NCBI GenBank assembly: GCA_002314435.1
Contig: DCFV01000231.1
Coordinates: 1-7,135, forward strand
Length of the DNA stretch: 7,135 bases
Origin: Acidobacteriaceae bacterium UBA1795
GTDB lineage: Bacteria; Acidobacteriota; Terriglobia; Terriglobales; Acidobacteriaceae
Direction of reading: 5' to 3'
In this document: positions 1 to 6,677 of the stretch, piece after piece
Numbering within the stretch: position 1 is the first letter of the stretch
How the letters are laid out: each line of letters begins with the position of its first letter
Program-made: the position numbers and the translations under genes
Notes under the pieces: model-generated
Seen by the model: only the letters and a program-made list of their open reading frames with translations
What the model was told of the DNA's origin: nothing
The model's database searches: none

Positions 1-171
1 AACCGCTGACGTCCTCCGGGACGCCCTAACGGGATTCTTGTGCCGCCCCTTCCCGCTTCGCTGCCGCGCATTCGCTGTGCGGCTGAGCTCCAACATCGCA
101 TCTCGAAAACAGAACTCTTGCTTGCACGGAGCTCCGTCGCTGCGCGCATTCCTGACAGATTTTCGCCGCAG

Positions 172-189
172 GGCGAGCGCTGGCTCGCC
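172..189 (+). promoter_or_regulatory. Leader hairpin upstream of the EF-G-like gene
   Basis: A perfect 7-bp stem, GGCGAGC (172-178) with GCTCGCC (183-189), closes a 4-base GCTG loop. It lies 25 bases upstream of the ribosome binding site of the EF-G-like gene. No T-run follows, so it is not an intrinsic terminator for an upstream gene. It could be mRNA leader structure or chance pairing in GC-rich DNA. A separate perfect 12-bp palindrome, ACGGAGCTCCGT, lies at 126-137. The rest of 1-228 shows no convincing promoter or gene. Confidence 0.3.
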
Positions 190-214
190 TGTGGCCGCAT
201 ATCTACGCGTCACC

Positions 215-221
215 AGAGGAG
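215..221 (+). promoter_or_regulatory. Ribosome binding site deciding the EF-G-like start
   Basis: AGAGGAG sits 7 bases before the ATG at 229. This fixes the start there rather than at the in-frame upstream codons, which would add 63 residues of unrelated Arg/Ser/Ala-rich sequence ahead of the EF-G N-terminus. Confidence 0.85.
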
Positions 222-228
222 AAACCCT

Positions 229-2376
229 ATGAAAACGTACCAGGGAAGTGAGATCCGCAACGTAGCTGTAGTGGGGCATGCGCACAGCGGCAAAACCACG
301 CTCGTCGCTGCTCTGCTGCATGCCGCCAAAGCCACTCCAACGCAGGGCCGTGTGGAAGACGGCACGGCTGTAACCGCCTATGACGAGGAAGAGATTGCCC
401 GCGGCATAACGATGCAGAACGCGGTGGCCTTTGCCGAGTGGCAGGGCGTGAAGATCAATTTTGTGGATACCCCCGGCTTCCATATGTTTACGCACGAGGC
501 GCGCGCGGCGCTGATGCCGGTGGAGGCAGCGGTGGTGGTGGTGAACGCGCAGAACGGCGCGGAGCCTGTGACGGAGCGGGTGTGGCGGTTTGCTGAAGAG
601 GCCAATATTCCACGCATTGTGGTGGTGAACCAGATGGACCACCCGAAGGCGGGCGGTGGCGGCGGACTGAGTGCGTTGATCGAAGACCTGCAGGAACGGT
701 GGGGCCGGCAGTGCGTGCCGGTGCAGTTGCCGATCAGCGGTGCGGATGGGTTCCATGGGGTGGTGGACCTGGTGACGATGGAAGCGTTCCATTACGCGCC
801 GGGGGGCAACGGCGCGGGCAAGATCGGCGAGATTCCAGCGCAGCTGGTGGGCCCGGCCAAGGCGGCGCATGAGGCGCTGGTGGAGCTGGTGGCCGAAGGC
901 AAGGACGAGCTGATGGAGGAGTTCTTTGCCCAGGGCACGATTCCCGAGCAGCACCTGATTACGGCATTGCACGAGGCGATTCGCGAGGACCGCATCTTCC
1001 CGGTACTGTTTGCCTCGGGCGCGGCGAACATTGCGACCGACCATCTGCTGGACTTCATCAAGGTATATGCACCGGCACCGACCGAGCGCGCGCCCTTCCC
1101 GGTGAAGGCTGCGACGCTGCAGACGGTGGCTGCCAATGGCGACGCGGACAGCGGGCCCGGATCCGCCAAGTCGTTCCGCAAAGTGGACGACAGCGAGCCT
1201 GCAGGGCTGGTGGTCTTCAAAACGATGAGCGATCCATTCGCGGGACGCATCAGCTACTTCAAGGTGATCAGCGGCGTGATCAAAAACGACGTGACGCTGG
1301 AAAACTATGCGCGGCGCGGGCAGGAGCGGCTCAGCCACCTGAGCGTGATGCAGGGGCGCAAAGCGGTGGAGGTAGCCGAACTGCACGCCGGCGACCTGGG
1401 CGCAGTGGCTAAACTGCGCGATACCTTTACCGGCGACACGCTGGGTGCCAAGGGCGCGGAGATTCAGGTTGAGCTGATGGCGCTGCCCGAGCCGGCAATG
1501 ACCTACGCCATTGAACCGAAGTCGCGCGCGGATGAGGACAAACTGGCCCCGGCCATCCACAAACTGATGGAAGAGGACCTGCTGATCCGCTTCTTCCGTG
1601 ATCCGCAGACCAACGAGTTCCTGATTGCGGGCGCGGGCCAGCCACACATTGAGGCGATTGTGTCGCGGCTGAAGAAGCGCTACCACGCAGAGGTGACGCT
1701 GAAGGCGCCGAAGGTACCCTACCGCGAGACGATTCGCGGGAAGGCTGACGCGCAGGGGCGGCACAAGAAGCAGTCGGGCGGCCACGGGCAGTTTGGCGAC
1801 TGCAAGATCCGTATGGAGCCCATGCCGCGCGGAGGCGGGTTCGAGTTTGCCAACGAAGTGTTTGGCGGGGCGATTCCGCGGCAGTTCATTCCGGCGGTGG
1901 AGAAAGGCATTATCGAGACGGCGGCACGCGGCTTCCTGGCCGGGTACCCGGTGGTGGACTTCAAGGTGACGGTGTACGACGGCAGCTACCACGACGTGGA
2001 CTCGAATGAAATGTCGTTCAAGAAGGCGGGGCGACTGGCGTTCAGGAAAGCGATGGAACAGGCCAAGCCTTGCCTGCTGGAGCCGGTGATGAAGGTTGAG
2101 ATCGAGGCGCCGGACGAGTTTGCCGGCACTCTGATGGGCGACCTGAACGGGCGGCGCGGCCGCGTGCAGGGCATGGAGTCGAAGGGCCGGACGACGGTGA
2201 TCAACGCCGAGGTACCCATGGCGGAGATGCTGACCTACGGCACAAACCTGACATCGATGACGCAGGGCAAGGGCAGCTACCGGATGGAAGTGGACCACTA
2301 CGACATCGTTCCGCAGTTGGTGGCAGAGAAGATTCTGGCCAATGCGAAGCGGCCGGTGGACGAGGAGGAAGAATAG
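229..2376 (+). CDS. fusA2: Elongation factor G-like translation GTPase (EF-G2 type)
   Basis: This 715-residue protein has full EF-G length and domain order, so it should be a cytoplasmic ribosome-binding GTPase. Visible GTPase motifs are G1 GHAHSGKT (16-23), G2 ARGIT (57-61), G3 DTPGF (80-84), G4 NQMD (134-137) and a G5-like ASG (262-264). Domain II spans about 325-415, domain III about 420-490, domain IV about 490-610 with SGGHGQFGD and the tip loop GSYHDVDSNE (585-594), and domain V about 615-695. The end is acidic (DEEEE). Canonical EF-G has DTPGH and NKxD. Here the catalytic His is Phe84, the G4 Lys is Gln135, and a glycine run (142-146) follows G4. These changes, and the absence of rpsL, rpsG or tuf beside it, point to a paralogue rather than the housekeeping fusA. 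As I recall, EF-G2 proteins often carry Tyr at the His position. Whether it supports translocation, recycling or another ribosomal task cannot be read from sequence. It appears monocistronic, with a strong ribosome binding site and a terminator 37 bases downstream. Confidence 0.9.
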   Translation: MKTYQGSEIRNVAVVGHAHSGKTTLVAALLHAAKATPTQGRVEDGTAVTAYDEEEIARGITMQNAVAFAEWQGVKINFVDTPGFHMFTHEARAALMPVEAAVVVVNAQNGAEPVTERVWRFAEEANIPRIVVVNQMDHPKAGGGGGLSALIEDLQERWGRQCVPVQLPISGADGFHGVVDLVTMEAFHYAPGGNGAGKIGEIPAQLVGPAKAAHEALVELVAEGKDELMEEFFAQGTIPEQHLITALHEAIREDRIFPVLFASGAANIATDHLLDFIKVYAPAPTERAPFPVKAATLQTVAANGDADSGPGSAKSFRKVDDSEPAGLVVFKTMSDPFAGRISYFKVISGVIKNDVTLENYARRGQERLSHLSVMQGRKAVEVAELHAGDLGAVAKLRDTFTGDTLGAKGAEIQVELMALPEPAMTYAIEPKSRADEDKLAPAIHKLMEEDLLIRFFRDPQTNEFLIAGAGQPHIEAIVSRLKKRYHAEVTLKAPKVPYRETIRGKADAQGRHKKQSGGHGQFGDCKIRMEPMPRGGGFEFANEVFGGAIPRQFIPAVEKGIIETAARGFLAGYPVVDFKVTVYDGSYHDVDSNEMSFKKAGRLAFRKAMEQAKPCLLEPVMKVEIEAPDEFAGTLMGDLNGRRGRVQGMESKGRTTVINAEVPMAEMLTYGTNLTSMTQGKGSYRMEVDHYDIVPQLVAEKILANAKRPVDEEEE

Positions 2377-2412
2377 CCACACCAGTTAGTGGTGAGTGGT
2401 AGCGAATCAACT

Positions 2413-2459
2413 GAGGGTCCGACTGGTGCGTTGTGGCGCTGGTCGGGCCCTCTTCTTTT
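2413..2459 (+). terminator. Intrinsic terminator after the EF-G-like gene
   Basis: GAGGGTCCGAC (2413-2423) pairs with GTCGGGCCCTC (2442-2452) with one T-G wobble. The stem can extend by TGGTGC/GCGCTG (three wobbles) to about 17 bp around a 6-base GTTGTG loop. TTCTTTT follows immediately. It lies between two convergent genes. On the minus strand the hairpin is also present, but its following tail is not T-rich, so it should act mainly on the EF-G-like transcript. Confidence 0.85.
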
Positions 2460-2511
2460 GCGTGGTCTTGCGCACTGAGAGTCAATCGATGGCTGCAGGC
2501 TGGTCCACCGT

Positions 2512-4905
2512 CTAATTGCGGTAGGGCTGGCGCGACTGGTAGAGGCGGAGACGGGTGCGGATTAGCGCGGCGGCGGTGGTGTCTCCCTGGGCTGTGGCGA
2601 GGTCGAGGGCACGCTGCGCGGTGGCGAGTGCCTGATCGAACCGGCCGGCTTCGGCGTAAGCAGCCCCCAGGGTGTCGAGAACCATGGGGCTGGCATTGCC
2701 TGTGAGTTGGCTGGCTTGCTCGGCCAGATTGACGGCCTCAGCGCCGTCGCGGAGGCTGGCATCGCGGGAGCTGGAAAGGATGCGAGCTGCGCCGACCAGG
2801 GCATTGACGGCCTTGGGTGACTGCACAAGGGCCTGGCGAAAATGATCGAGCGCCTCACGGTCGTTGCGCATGGCGGCGTAAGCATCGGCGATGGCCTCCT
2901 CACCGGAGGGAAAACGCGGGTTGAGATCGAGTGCGCGCTCGAACTCGGGCAGCGCCTGGGCGGGCTGGCCCTGTTGCAGCAGGAAGGCGCCGAGATTGTA
3001 ATGCCCTTGCACGAGGGCGGGGTTGATGGCGATGGCCTGGCGGGCCTGCTCAATGGCGTGGGGCAGATCGCCCTGCGCGTAGAAGGCGGCGGCGATGTCG
3101 TTGTAGATGCGCGCGTCTTCCGGAGCCAGACTGCGGGCGTGTTCGAGGGTGGCCATGGCCTGCCGGTAGTTCTTTTGGTCTTCCTGGTCGAGGGCCTTCT
3201 CGATGAGACGATAGACGTCGACGGCGGGAACCTGGATGTCTTCGATGCCGTCTCCTGCGATGTTGACGAACTCAGGCAGGTTGACGGCGCGGTTGGAAGC
3301 GGTGGCGTTGTCGATGAGGATGGCTGGACTGGAGTTGCCGTCGGCGTCAATGTGGGTGAGGTACATCTGCGTGTAGGGCGAGCGAGCTTTGGAGGAGAAG
3401 ACGAGCCAGCGGCCGTTGGGCGAGAAGCTGTGCCAGGAGTTCATGTGCAGGGTGTTGGCGCGCAGGCGACGGGCTTCGCCTCCACTGAAGGGCAGGATAT
3501 AGAGCTGGCTGTCGGGGCGCATCACCTCGCCGCTCTTGCACTGCACAAAGACGATCCATCTGCCGTCGGGCGAAACCTTGGGAAAACTGTTGCTCATGCC
3601 GTTCGCTGAGGCACCGGCGATGGGCTCGGGTGTACCGCCGCGGCCGTCGTTGAAGGGCACGCGGTACAGGTCGTACTGGATCTGGGTTTCGTTGGGATCG
3701 TTGGCAAAGGCGGCATCGGACTGGCCGGATATGCGGGGTTCACGGGCAAGGGCGCGGGCAAAGACGATCCACTTACCGTCGGGGCTCCAGACGCCACCGG
3801 TCTGCACGTAGCGGGGATCGTCGGCGCCGGGCAGGGGCTGGCGGAGGCCGCTGGCGCGGCTGTACCACTCGAGGATGCCCTTGGTGGGGTAGAAGACCTG
3901 GAGGAAGCGGTAGTCAGTGAAGTTCTTGACGTAGTAGGTCTTGGCAAACTCGAGGTCAGAGCCGGAGAAGGTGCTGACGGCGTATTGGCCATTGGGCGAA
4001 ATCTGCGTCATGAATCCGACACGGATTTTGCCTACCTTGCCGTCGGTGTTCCACTGAACGATGTCCTTGCTCGCAATGGAGACACGGCGCTGCAGAGGCA
4101 CGACGGCGTAGAGCCCTTTGTCGTTGTTGGGCCCGTCAACATCGATGCCCATGGTCTTGCCGTCGGCTGAAAACGAGTGGCAGTTGAGACAGGTAGGCAT
4201 GTTGGTGAGGACGGTGTGGCTCTCGGGGCGGCGGATGTCGCGCAGGCGCCAGTTGATGAGGTGGATGGCTCCCGGGGCGAGGGGCTGTACGGTGCCGTCG
4301 ATGTTGGCGGTGGGCATGAGGGGCACGTCGCGGTAGAAGATGGGCGCGCCGACAGGATCAGTGGATGTGGAGAAGGCGATGCGGGACTCGGAGACAGGAA
4401 TGCCGGTACTGCTGTAGCCGGTGACTGTGAGCGTGGCCTGGTGCGCGGCAGAGTGCTGCTGGATTGAGGTCCAGAGGGCAGCAGCGGGCTTCCATGTCCA
4501 GGAAGCGACCTGCTGCGGAGTGAGTTGCGGGAGCTTGTTGGTGGGGGCCACGCAACGAGGGTCGATTGGACCGATGTGAATCCGCTCGCCAGTCGTTACA
4601 GCGTGGAGGGCGGGCGAGCCGTCGGCAAAGGTGAGGTCGATATGCCACGAGACGGCGGCTGGATCGCGCCAGATGAACGTGGGCGGAGTGATACCGGGCG
4701 GGAAGATGGAGCCGTCCTCGGGGTAATCGATGGAGAGTGCTGCGCGAACCGGCGGAACTGACCGGTGGGCAGACACGGAACCAGCGGCAACTCCGGAGCG
4801 ATCAGGGAGCAGGAGAGCGGCGGTGACGAGAACTGCCAACGAACAGAGCAGAAACAGCGTGACACGGCGCCGATACGGAGCGACTGCGCAGCAGGAATCG
4901 GGCAT
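2512..4905 (-). CDS. Exported CxxCH / PD40 beta-propeller / TPR protein
   Basis: This 797-residue protein has a signal or anchor segment at its start: RRR (12-14), then a hydrophobic stretch at about 15-33. The rest should therefore lie in the periplasm or outside the inner membrane. Residues about 55-185 look like a beta-sandwich (Ig/FN3-like) domain. TCLNCH follows (238-243), one CxxCH motif of the c-type haem kind. Then come TolB/PD40-type propeller repeats, recognised by S-P-[DN]-G-x-[WY] followed by a hydrophobic strand, at about 302-311, 373-382, 444-453 and 494-503; a related SADGK segment is at 246-250. Residues about 570-775 form roughly six TPR units, with NP or SP at several helix-B ends. 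TPRs and propellers usually bind peptides, proteins or glycans; no catalytic site is evident and the ligand is unknown. The ATG at 4905 has only a weak purine-rich stretch (AAAAGA) before it, but the signal segment supports it. It is divergent from the TolC-like gene and convergent with the EF-G-like gene. Haem attachment is an inference. Confidence 0.85.
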   Translation of the reverse strand: MPDSCCAVAPYRRRVTLFLLCSLAVLVTAALLLPDRSGVAAGSVSAHRSVPPVRAALSIDYPEDGSIFPPGITPPTFIWRDPAAVSWHIDLTFADGSPALHAVTTGERIHIGPIDPRCVAPTNKLPQLTPQQVASWTWKPAAALWTSIQQHSAAHQATLTVTGYSSTGIPVSESRIAFSTSTDPVGAPIFYRDVPLMPTANIDGTVQPLAPGAIHLINWRLRDIRRPESHTVLTNMPTCLNCHSFSADGKTMGIDVDGPNNDKGLYAVVPLQRRVSIASKDIVQWNTDGKVGKIRVGFMTQISPNGQYAVSTFSGSDLEFAKTYYVKNFTDYRFLQVFYPTKGILEWYSRASGLRQPLPGADDPRYVQTGGVWSPDGKWIVFARALAREPRISGQSDAAFANDPNETQIQYDLYRVPFNDGRGGTPEPIAGASANGMSNSFPKVSPDGRWIVFVQCKSGEVMRPDSQLYILPFSGGEARRLRANTLHMNSWHSFSPNGRWLVFSSKARSPYTQMYLTHIDADGNSSPAILIDNATASNRAVNLPEFVNIAGDGIEDIQVPAVDVYRLIEKALDQEDQKNYRQAMATLEHARSLAPEDARIYNDIAAAFYAQGDLPHAIEQARQAIAINPALVQGHYNLGAFLLQQGQPAQALPEFERALDLNPRFPSGEEAIADAYAAMRNDREALDHFRQALVQSPKAVNALVGAARILSSSRDASLRDGAEAVNLAEQASQLTGNASPMVLDTLGAAYAEAGRFDQALATAQRALDLATAQGDTTAAALIRTRLRLYQSRQPYRN

Positions 4906-4934
4906 GGCGGTCTTTTACACAGCGATTGAAGGCG

Positions 4935-4946
4935 TACCTGTAGGTA
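4935..4946. promoter_or_regulatory. Palindrome between divergent genes, candidate operator
   Basis: TACCT-GT-AGGTA is a perfect 5-bp inverted repeat around GT. It lies 30 bases upstream of the start of the minus-strand propeller-TPR gene and about 30 bases upstream of the -35 box proposed for the TolC-like gene. That is a suitable place for a regulator binding site affecting either gene. No regulator gene is in the window, and a 12-bp palindrome may be chance. Confidence 0.3.
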
Positions 4947-4975
4947 TGACGGGCTAAGCGGGTCATTTCGCCGCG

Positions 4976-5003
4976 TTGAAAACGCCAAAAAATCGGATAT
5001 TGT
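4976..5003 (+). promoter_or_regulatory. Candidate sigma70-type promoter of the TolC-like gene
   Basis: TTGAAA (4976-4981, five of six matches to TTGACA) and TATTGT (4998-5003, four of six matches to TATAAT) are separated by a 16-bp A-rich spacer. Transcription would begin near 5010, leaving a leader of about 70 bases before the ATG at 5078. A weak hairpin, GAAATC/GATTTT with a TTC loop (5018-5032), falls in this leader. The TTG that would allow a longer open frame is the -35 box itself in this reading. Confidence 0.5.
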
Positions 5004-5077
5004 CTCCGGTCGACGCCGAAATCTTCGATTTTCCGCCTGTGACGGGAATCCTTGCGGCGGCTGATTCATCTGAAAGA

Positions 5078-6541
5078 ATGATGGTTGTGAGCAGAAAGGT
5101 ATCTATTTTCTTCCGGCAGGCCGGGGTAGTGGTGCTGTGTGCGGCGCTGGCCGGCACAGGTGCGCGTGGCAGTGCGCAGGAGTCCAACCCCAGTTCGGCG
5201 AGGAACCCCTTTTACGGCAGCGTGACGCTGAAGCCGGCGACGGACGCGGTGCTGCATCTCTCGCTGGACGAGGCGGTGCGGCGCGGTCTGGAGACGAATC
5301 TGGGCCTGAAGGAAGCTGAGAACGCCGAAAAGGCCATTCACGGCGAGAAGAACGAGGCGTTGCAGGAGTTCCTGCCCACCATTACGGTGGGGGGTGGCAC
5401 GGGCGTCTACCAGCACAACCTGGTGGAAGCCGGCTTTGGGCCGAGCACCTTGGCAGAGTTCGGCAAGCTGATGGGCGTGGATACGAGCAACATTTCCACA
5501 ATCACAAAGAACGACCTGACGCGGGGACGGATCTACTTCCAGGAGATTCTGTTTTCCGGCCCGGTGATTGCGGGCTGGCGGGCAGCGGGCGCGGCCGAGC
5601 GGGCGGCATATTTCAGCAAGATGTCGGCGCGCGGTGAAGTGGTGCAGCAGGTGGCGACAGCGTATCTGCGCGCCCTGGCAGCAGCCAGCGAGGTGGATGA
5701 CGCAATAGCGCTGGAGCAGGAGGATCGGTTGCTGTTTGACCAGATGCACCAGGCCCACGAGGCCGGTACTGCTTCCAATCTGGACGAACTGCGCGCGCGG
5801 GTGCAGTTGCAGACGCAGCAGCAGGTGGTGATCCAGGCACAGAACCTTTTGGACAAGAGCCTGATCCTGCTGAAGCGCGAGATCGGCATTGACCCCGGGC
5901 AGAAGATTCAACTGACCGACGCGACTCCGTACAGTGACCTGGCCTCGCAGACGCCGGAAGAGGTGCGCGCTGTGGCCTATAAGAACCGGCAAGACTACCA
6001 GAATCTGCAGAACCAGGTGGAAGAGATGAAGGCTGTGCATGCGGCGTATCGCAGTCAGCGGCTGCCCACACTGAGCTTTGGCGGCTACTGGGGCACGGAT
6101 ACAGTGAACGGTGCAGGCACGCACGGCAACTTTGCCGCTGTGGGCACGCTGAGCTTTCCGCTGTTCCGCGAAGCCAGCCTGCGCGGTGACGAGCAAGCCT
6201 CAGCGGCGGAGCTGGCAGGGGTACGTTCGCAGTTGGAAGATGCGCGCGGGCGCATTGACCAGCAGGTGCGCACGGCGCTGCTGGACGTGGAGGCAACGCA
6301 AAAGCAGGTGGAAGTCGCGCGATCGAATGTGGAGCTGGCCACGCGCGCACTGAGCGATGAGACCGACCGTGTGAACGCGGGCGTGGACGACAACCTGCCG
6401 CTGGTGACGGCGCAGGCGACGCTGGCCCGCGCGCAGACCAACCTCGTGGAGGTCCTGTACCAGTACAATCTGTCCAAGCTCGCGCTGGCACGGGCCGCGG
6501 GCATCCTGGAGCAGCAGTACCGGGTGTACCTGGGGCGGTAA
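5078..6541 (+). CDS. TolC-family outer-membrane efflux/secretion channel protein
   Basis: This 487-residue protein is in the usual size range of TolC/OEP proteins, which trimerise into an outer-membrane barrel and periplasmic tunnel and work with an inner-membrane pump and an adaptor. Residues 1-36 form a signal peptide: a basic start (R6, K7, R13), a hydrophobic core GVVVLCAALAG (16-26) and a likely cleavage after GSA (31-33). Two OEP repeats follow, about 60-265 and 290-478, each with long helices. The second ends in the family-typical pattern RAQTNLVEVLYQYNLSKLAL (451-470), then ARAAG. Strand-like stretches lie at about 101-165 and 329-363, including TLSFPLF (357-363). NPFYGSV (43-49) just after the signal peptide resembles N-termini I recall from acidobacterial TolC proteins. 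The frame stays open back to a TTG at 4976, but that would bury the signal peptide behind 34 residues and overlap the probable -35 box. The first of two adjacent ATGs (5078, 5081) is chosen; the ribosome binding site (GAAAGA) is weak, so 5081 is possible. No adaptor or pump gene is next to it, so the substrate is unknown. Confidence 0.9.
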   Translation: MMVVSRKVSIFFRQAGVVVLCAALAGTGARGSAQESNPSSARNPFYGSVTLKPATDAVLHLSLDEAVRRGLETNLGLKEAENAEKAIHGEKNEALQEFLPTITVGGGTGVYQHNLVEAGFGPSTLAEFGKLMGVDTSNISTITKNDLTRGRIYFQEILFSGPVIAGWRAAGAAERAAYFSKMSARGEVVQQVATAYLRALAAASEVDDAIALEQEDRLLFDQMHQAHEAGTASNLDELRARVQLQTQQQVVIQAQNLLDKSLILLKREIGIDPGQKIQLTDATPYSDLASQTPEEVRAVAYKNRQDYQNLQNQVEEMKAVHAAYRSQRLPTLSFGGYWGTDTVNGAGTHGNFAAVGTLSFPLFREASLRGDEQASAAELAGVRSQLEDARGRIDQQVRTALLDVEATQKQVEVARSNVELATRALSDETDRVNAGVDDNLPLVTAQATLARAQTNLVEVLYQYNLSKLALARAAGILEQQYRVYLGR

Positions 6542-6571
6542 AGCAGGCGCGCCAGCGGCGTGGATTCAACT

Positions 6572-6613
6572 GAAGGCGGCATCTCATCTCAAGAGATGCC
6601 GCCTTCGTGTTTT
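6572..6613 (+). terminator. Intrinsic terminator after the TolC-like gene
   Basis: A perfect 14-bp stem, GAAGGCGGCATCTC (6572-6585) with GAGATGCCGCCTTC (6593-6606), closes a 7-base loop and is followed by GTGTTTT. It starts 30 bases after the TolC-like stop codon and ends the transcript there, so the next gene probably has its own promoter in the short gap at 6614-6661, where I see no clear -35/-10 pair. Confidence 0.92.
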
Positions 6614-6661
6614 GATCGAAAGGCGGTGGCTGACGGAAGCGGCCGCCGTGTAAGGTGAAGC

Positions 6662-6668
6662 AGAGGAG
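6662..6668 (+). promoter_or_regulatory. Ribosome binding site of the 6-phosphogluconolactonase gene
   Basis: AGAGGAG lies 9 bases before the ATG at 6678. It is the same core as the site of the EF-G-like gene and supports this start codon. Confidence 0.85.
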
Positions 6669-6677
6669 CAGAGCTGG

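Noticed and set aside
40..228. 63-residue N-terminal extension of the EF-G-like protein
   Set aside because: The extension is low-quality Arg/Ser/Ala-rich sequence unlike EF-G. The ATG at 229 has a clear ribosome binding site and gives the expected EF-G N-terminus.
38..232. Small frame ending in an ATGA overlap with the EF-G-like start, possible leader peptide or end of an upstream gene
   Set aside because: The overlap looks like translational coupling, but the TTG start has no ribosome binding site, the frame stays open to the window edge, and the Arg/Cys/Ser-rich product resembles no known protein. Chance in GC-rich DNA is more likely.
2380..2394. Small hairpin CACCA-GTTAG-TGGTG just after the EF-G-like stop
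   Set aside because: The stem is only 5 bp and no T-run follows; the much stronger terminator at 2413-2459 accounts for termination.
2842..3609. 255-residue plus-strand frame opposite the propeller-TPR gene
   Set aside because: Its Gly/Val-rich sequence is the shadow of TPR and propeller codons; the minus-strand frame has clear repeats and a signal segment.
4840..4875. Twin-arginine (Tat) signal in the propeller-TPR protein
   Set aside because: RRR precedes the hydrophobic segment, but the residues after it (VTLF) do not fit the RRxFL pattern well; an ordinary Sec signal or anchor is simpler.
4976..5077. TTG start for the TolC-like gene, adding 34 residues
   Set aside because: It would place the signal peptide internally, has no ribosome binding site, and its TTG coincides with the -35 box of a good promoter candidate.
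6639..6646. GCGGCCGC palindrome upstream of pgl
   Set aside because: An 8-bp GC-only palindrome is expected by chance in this composition and shows no link to a promoter.
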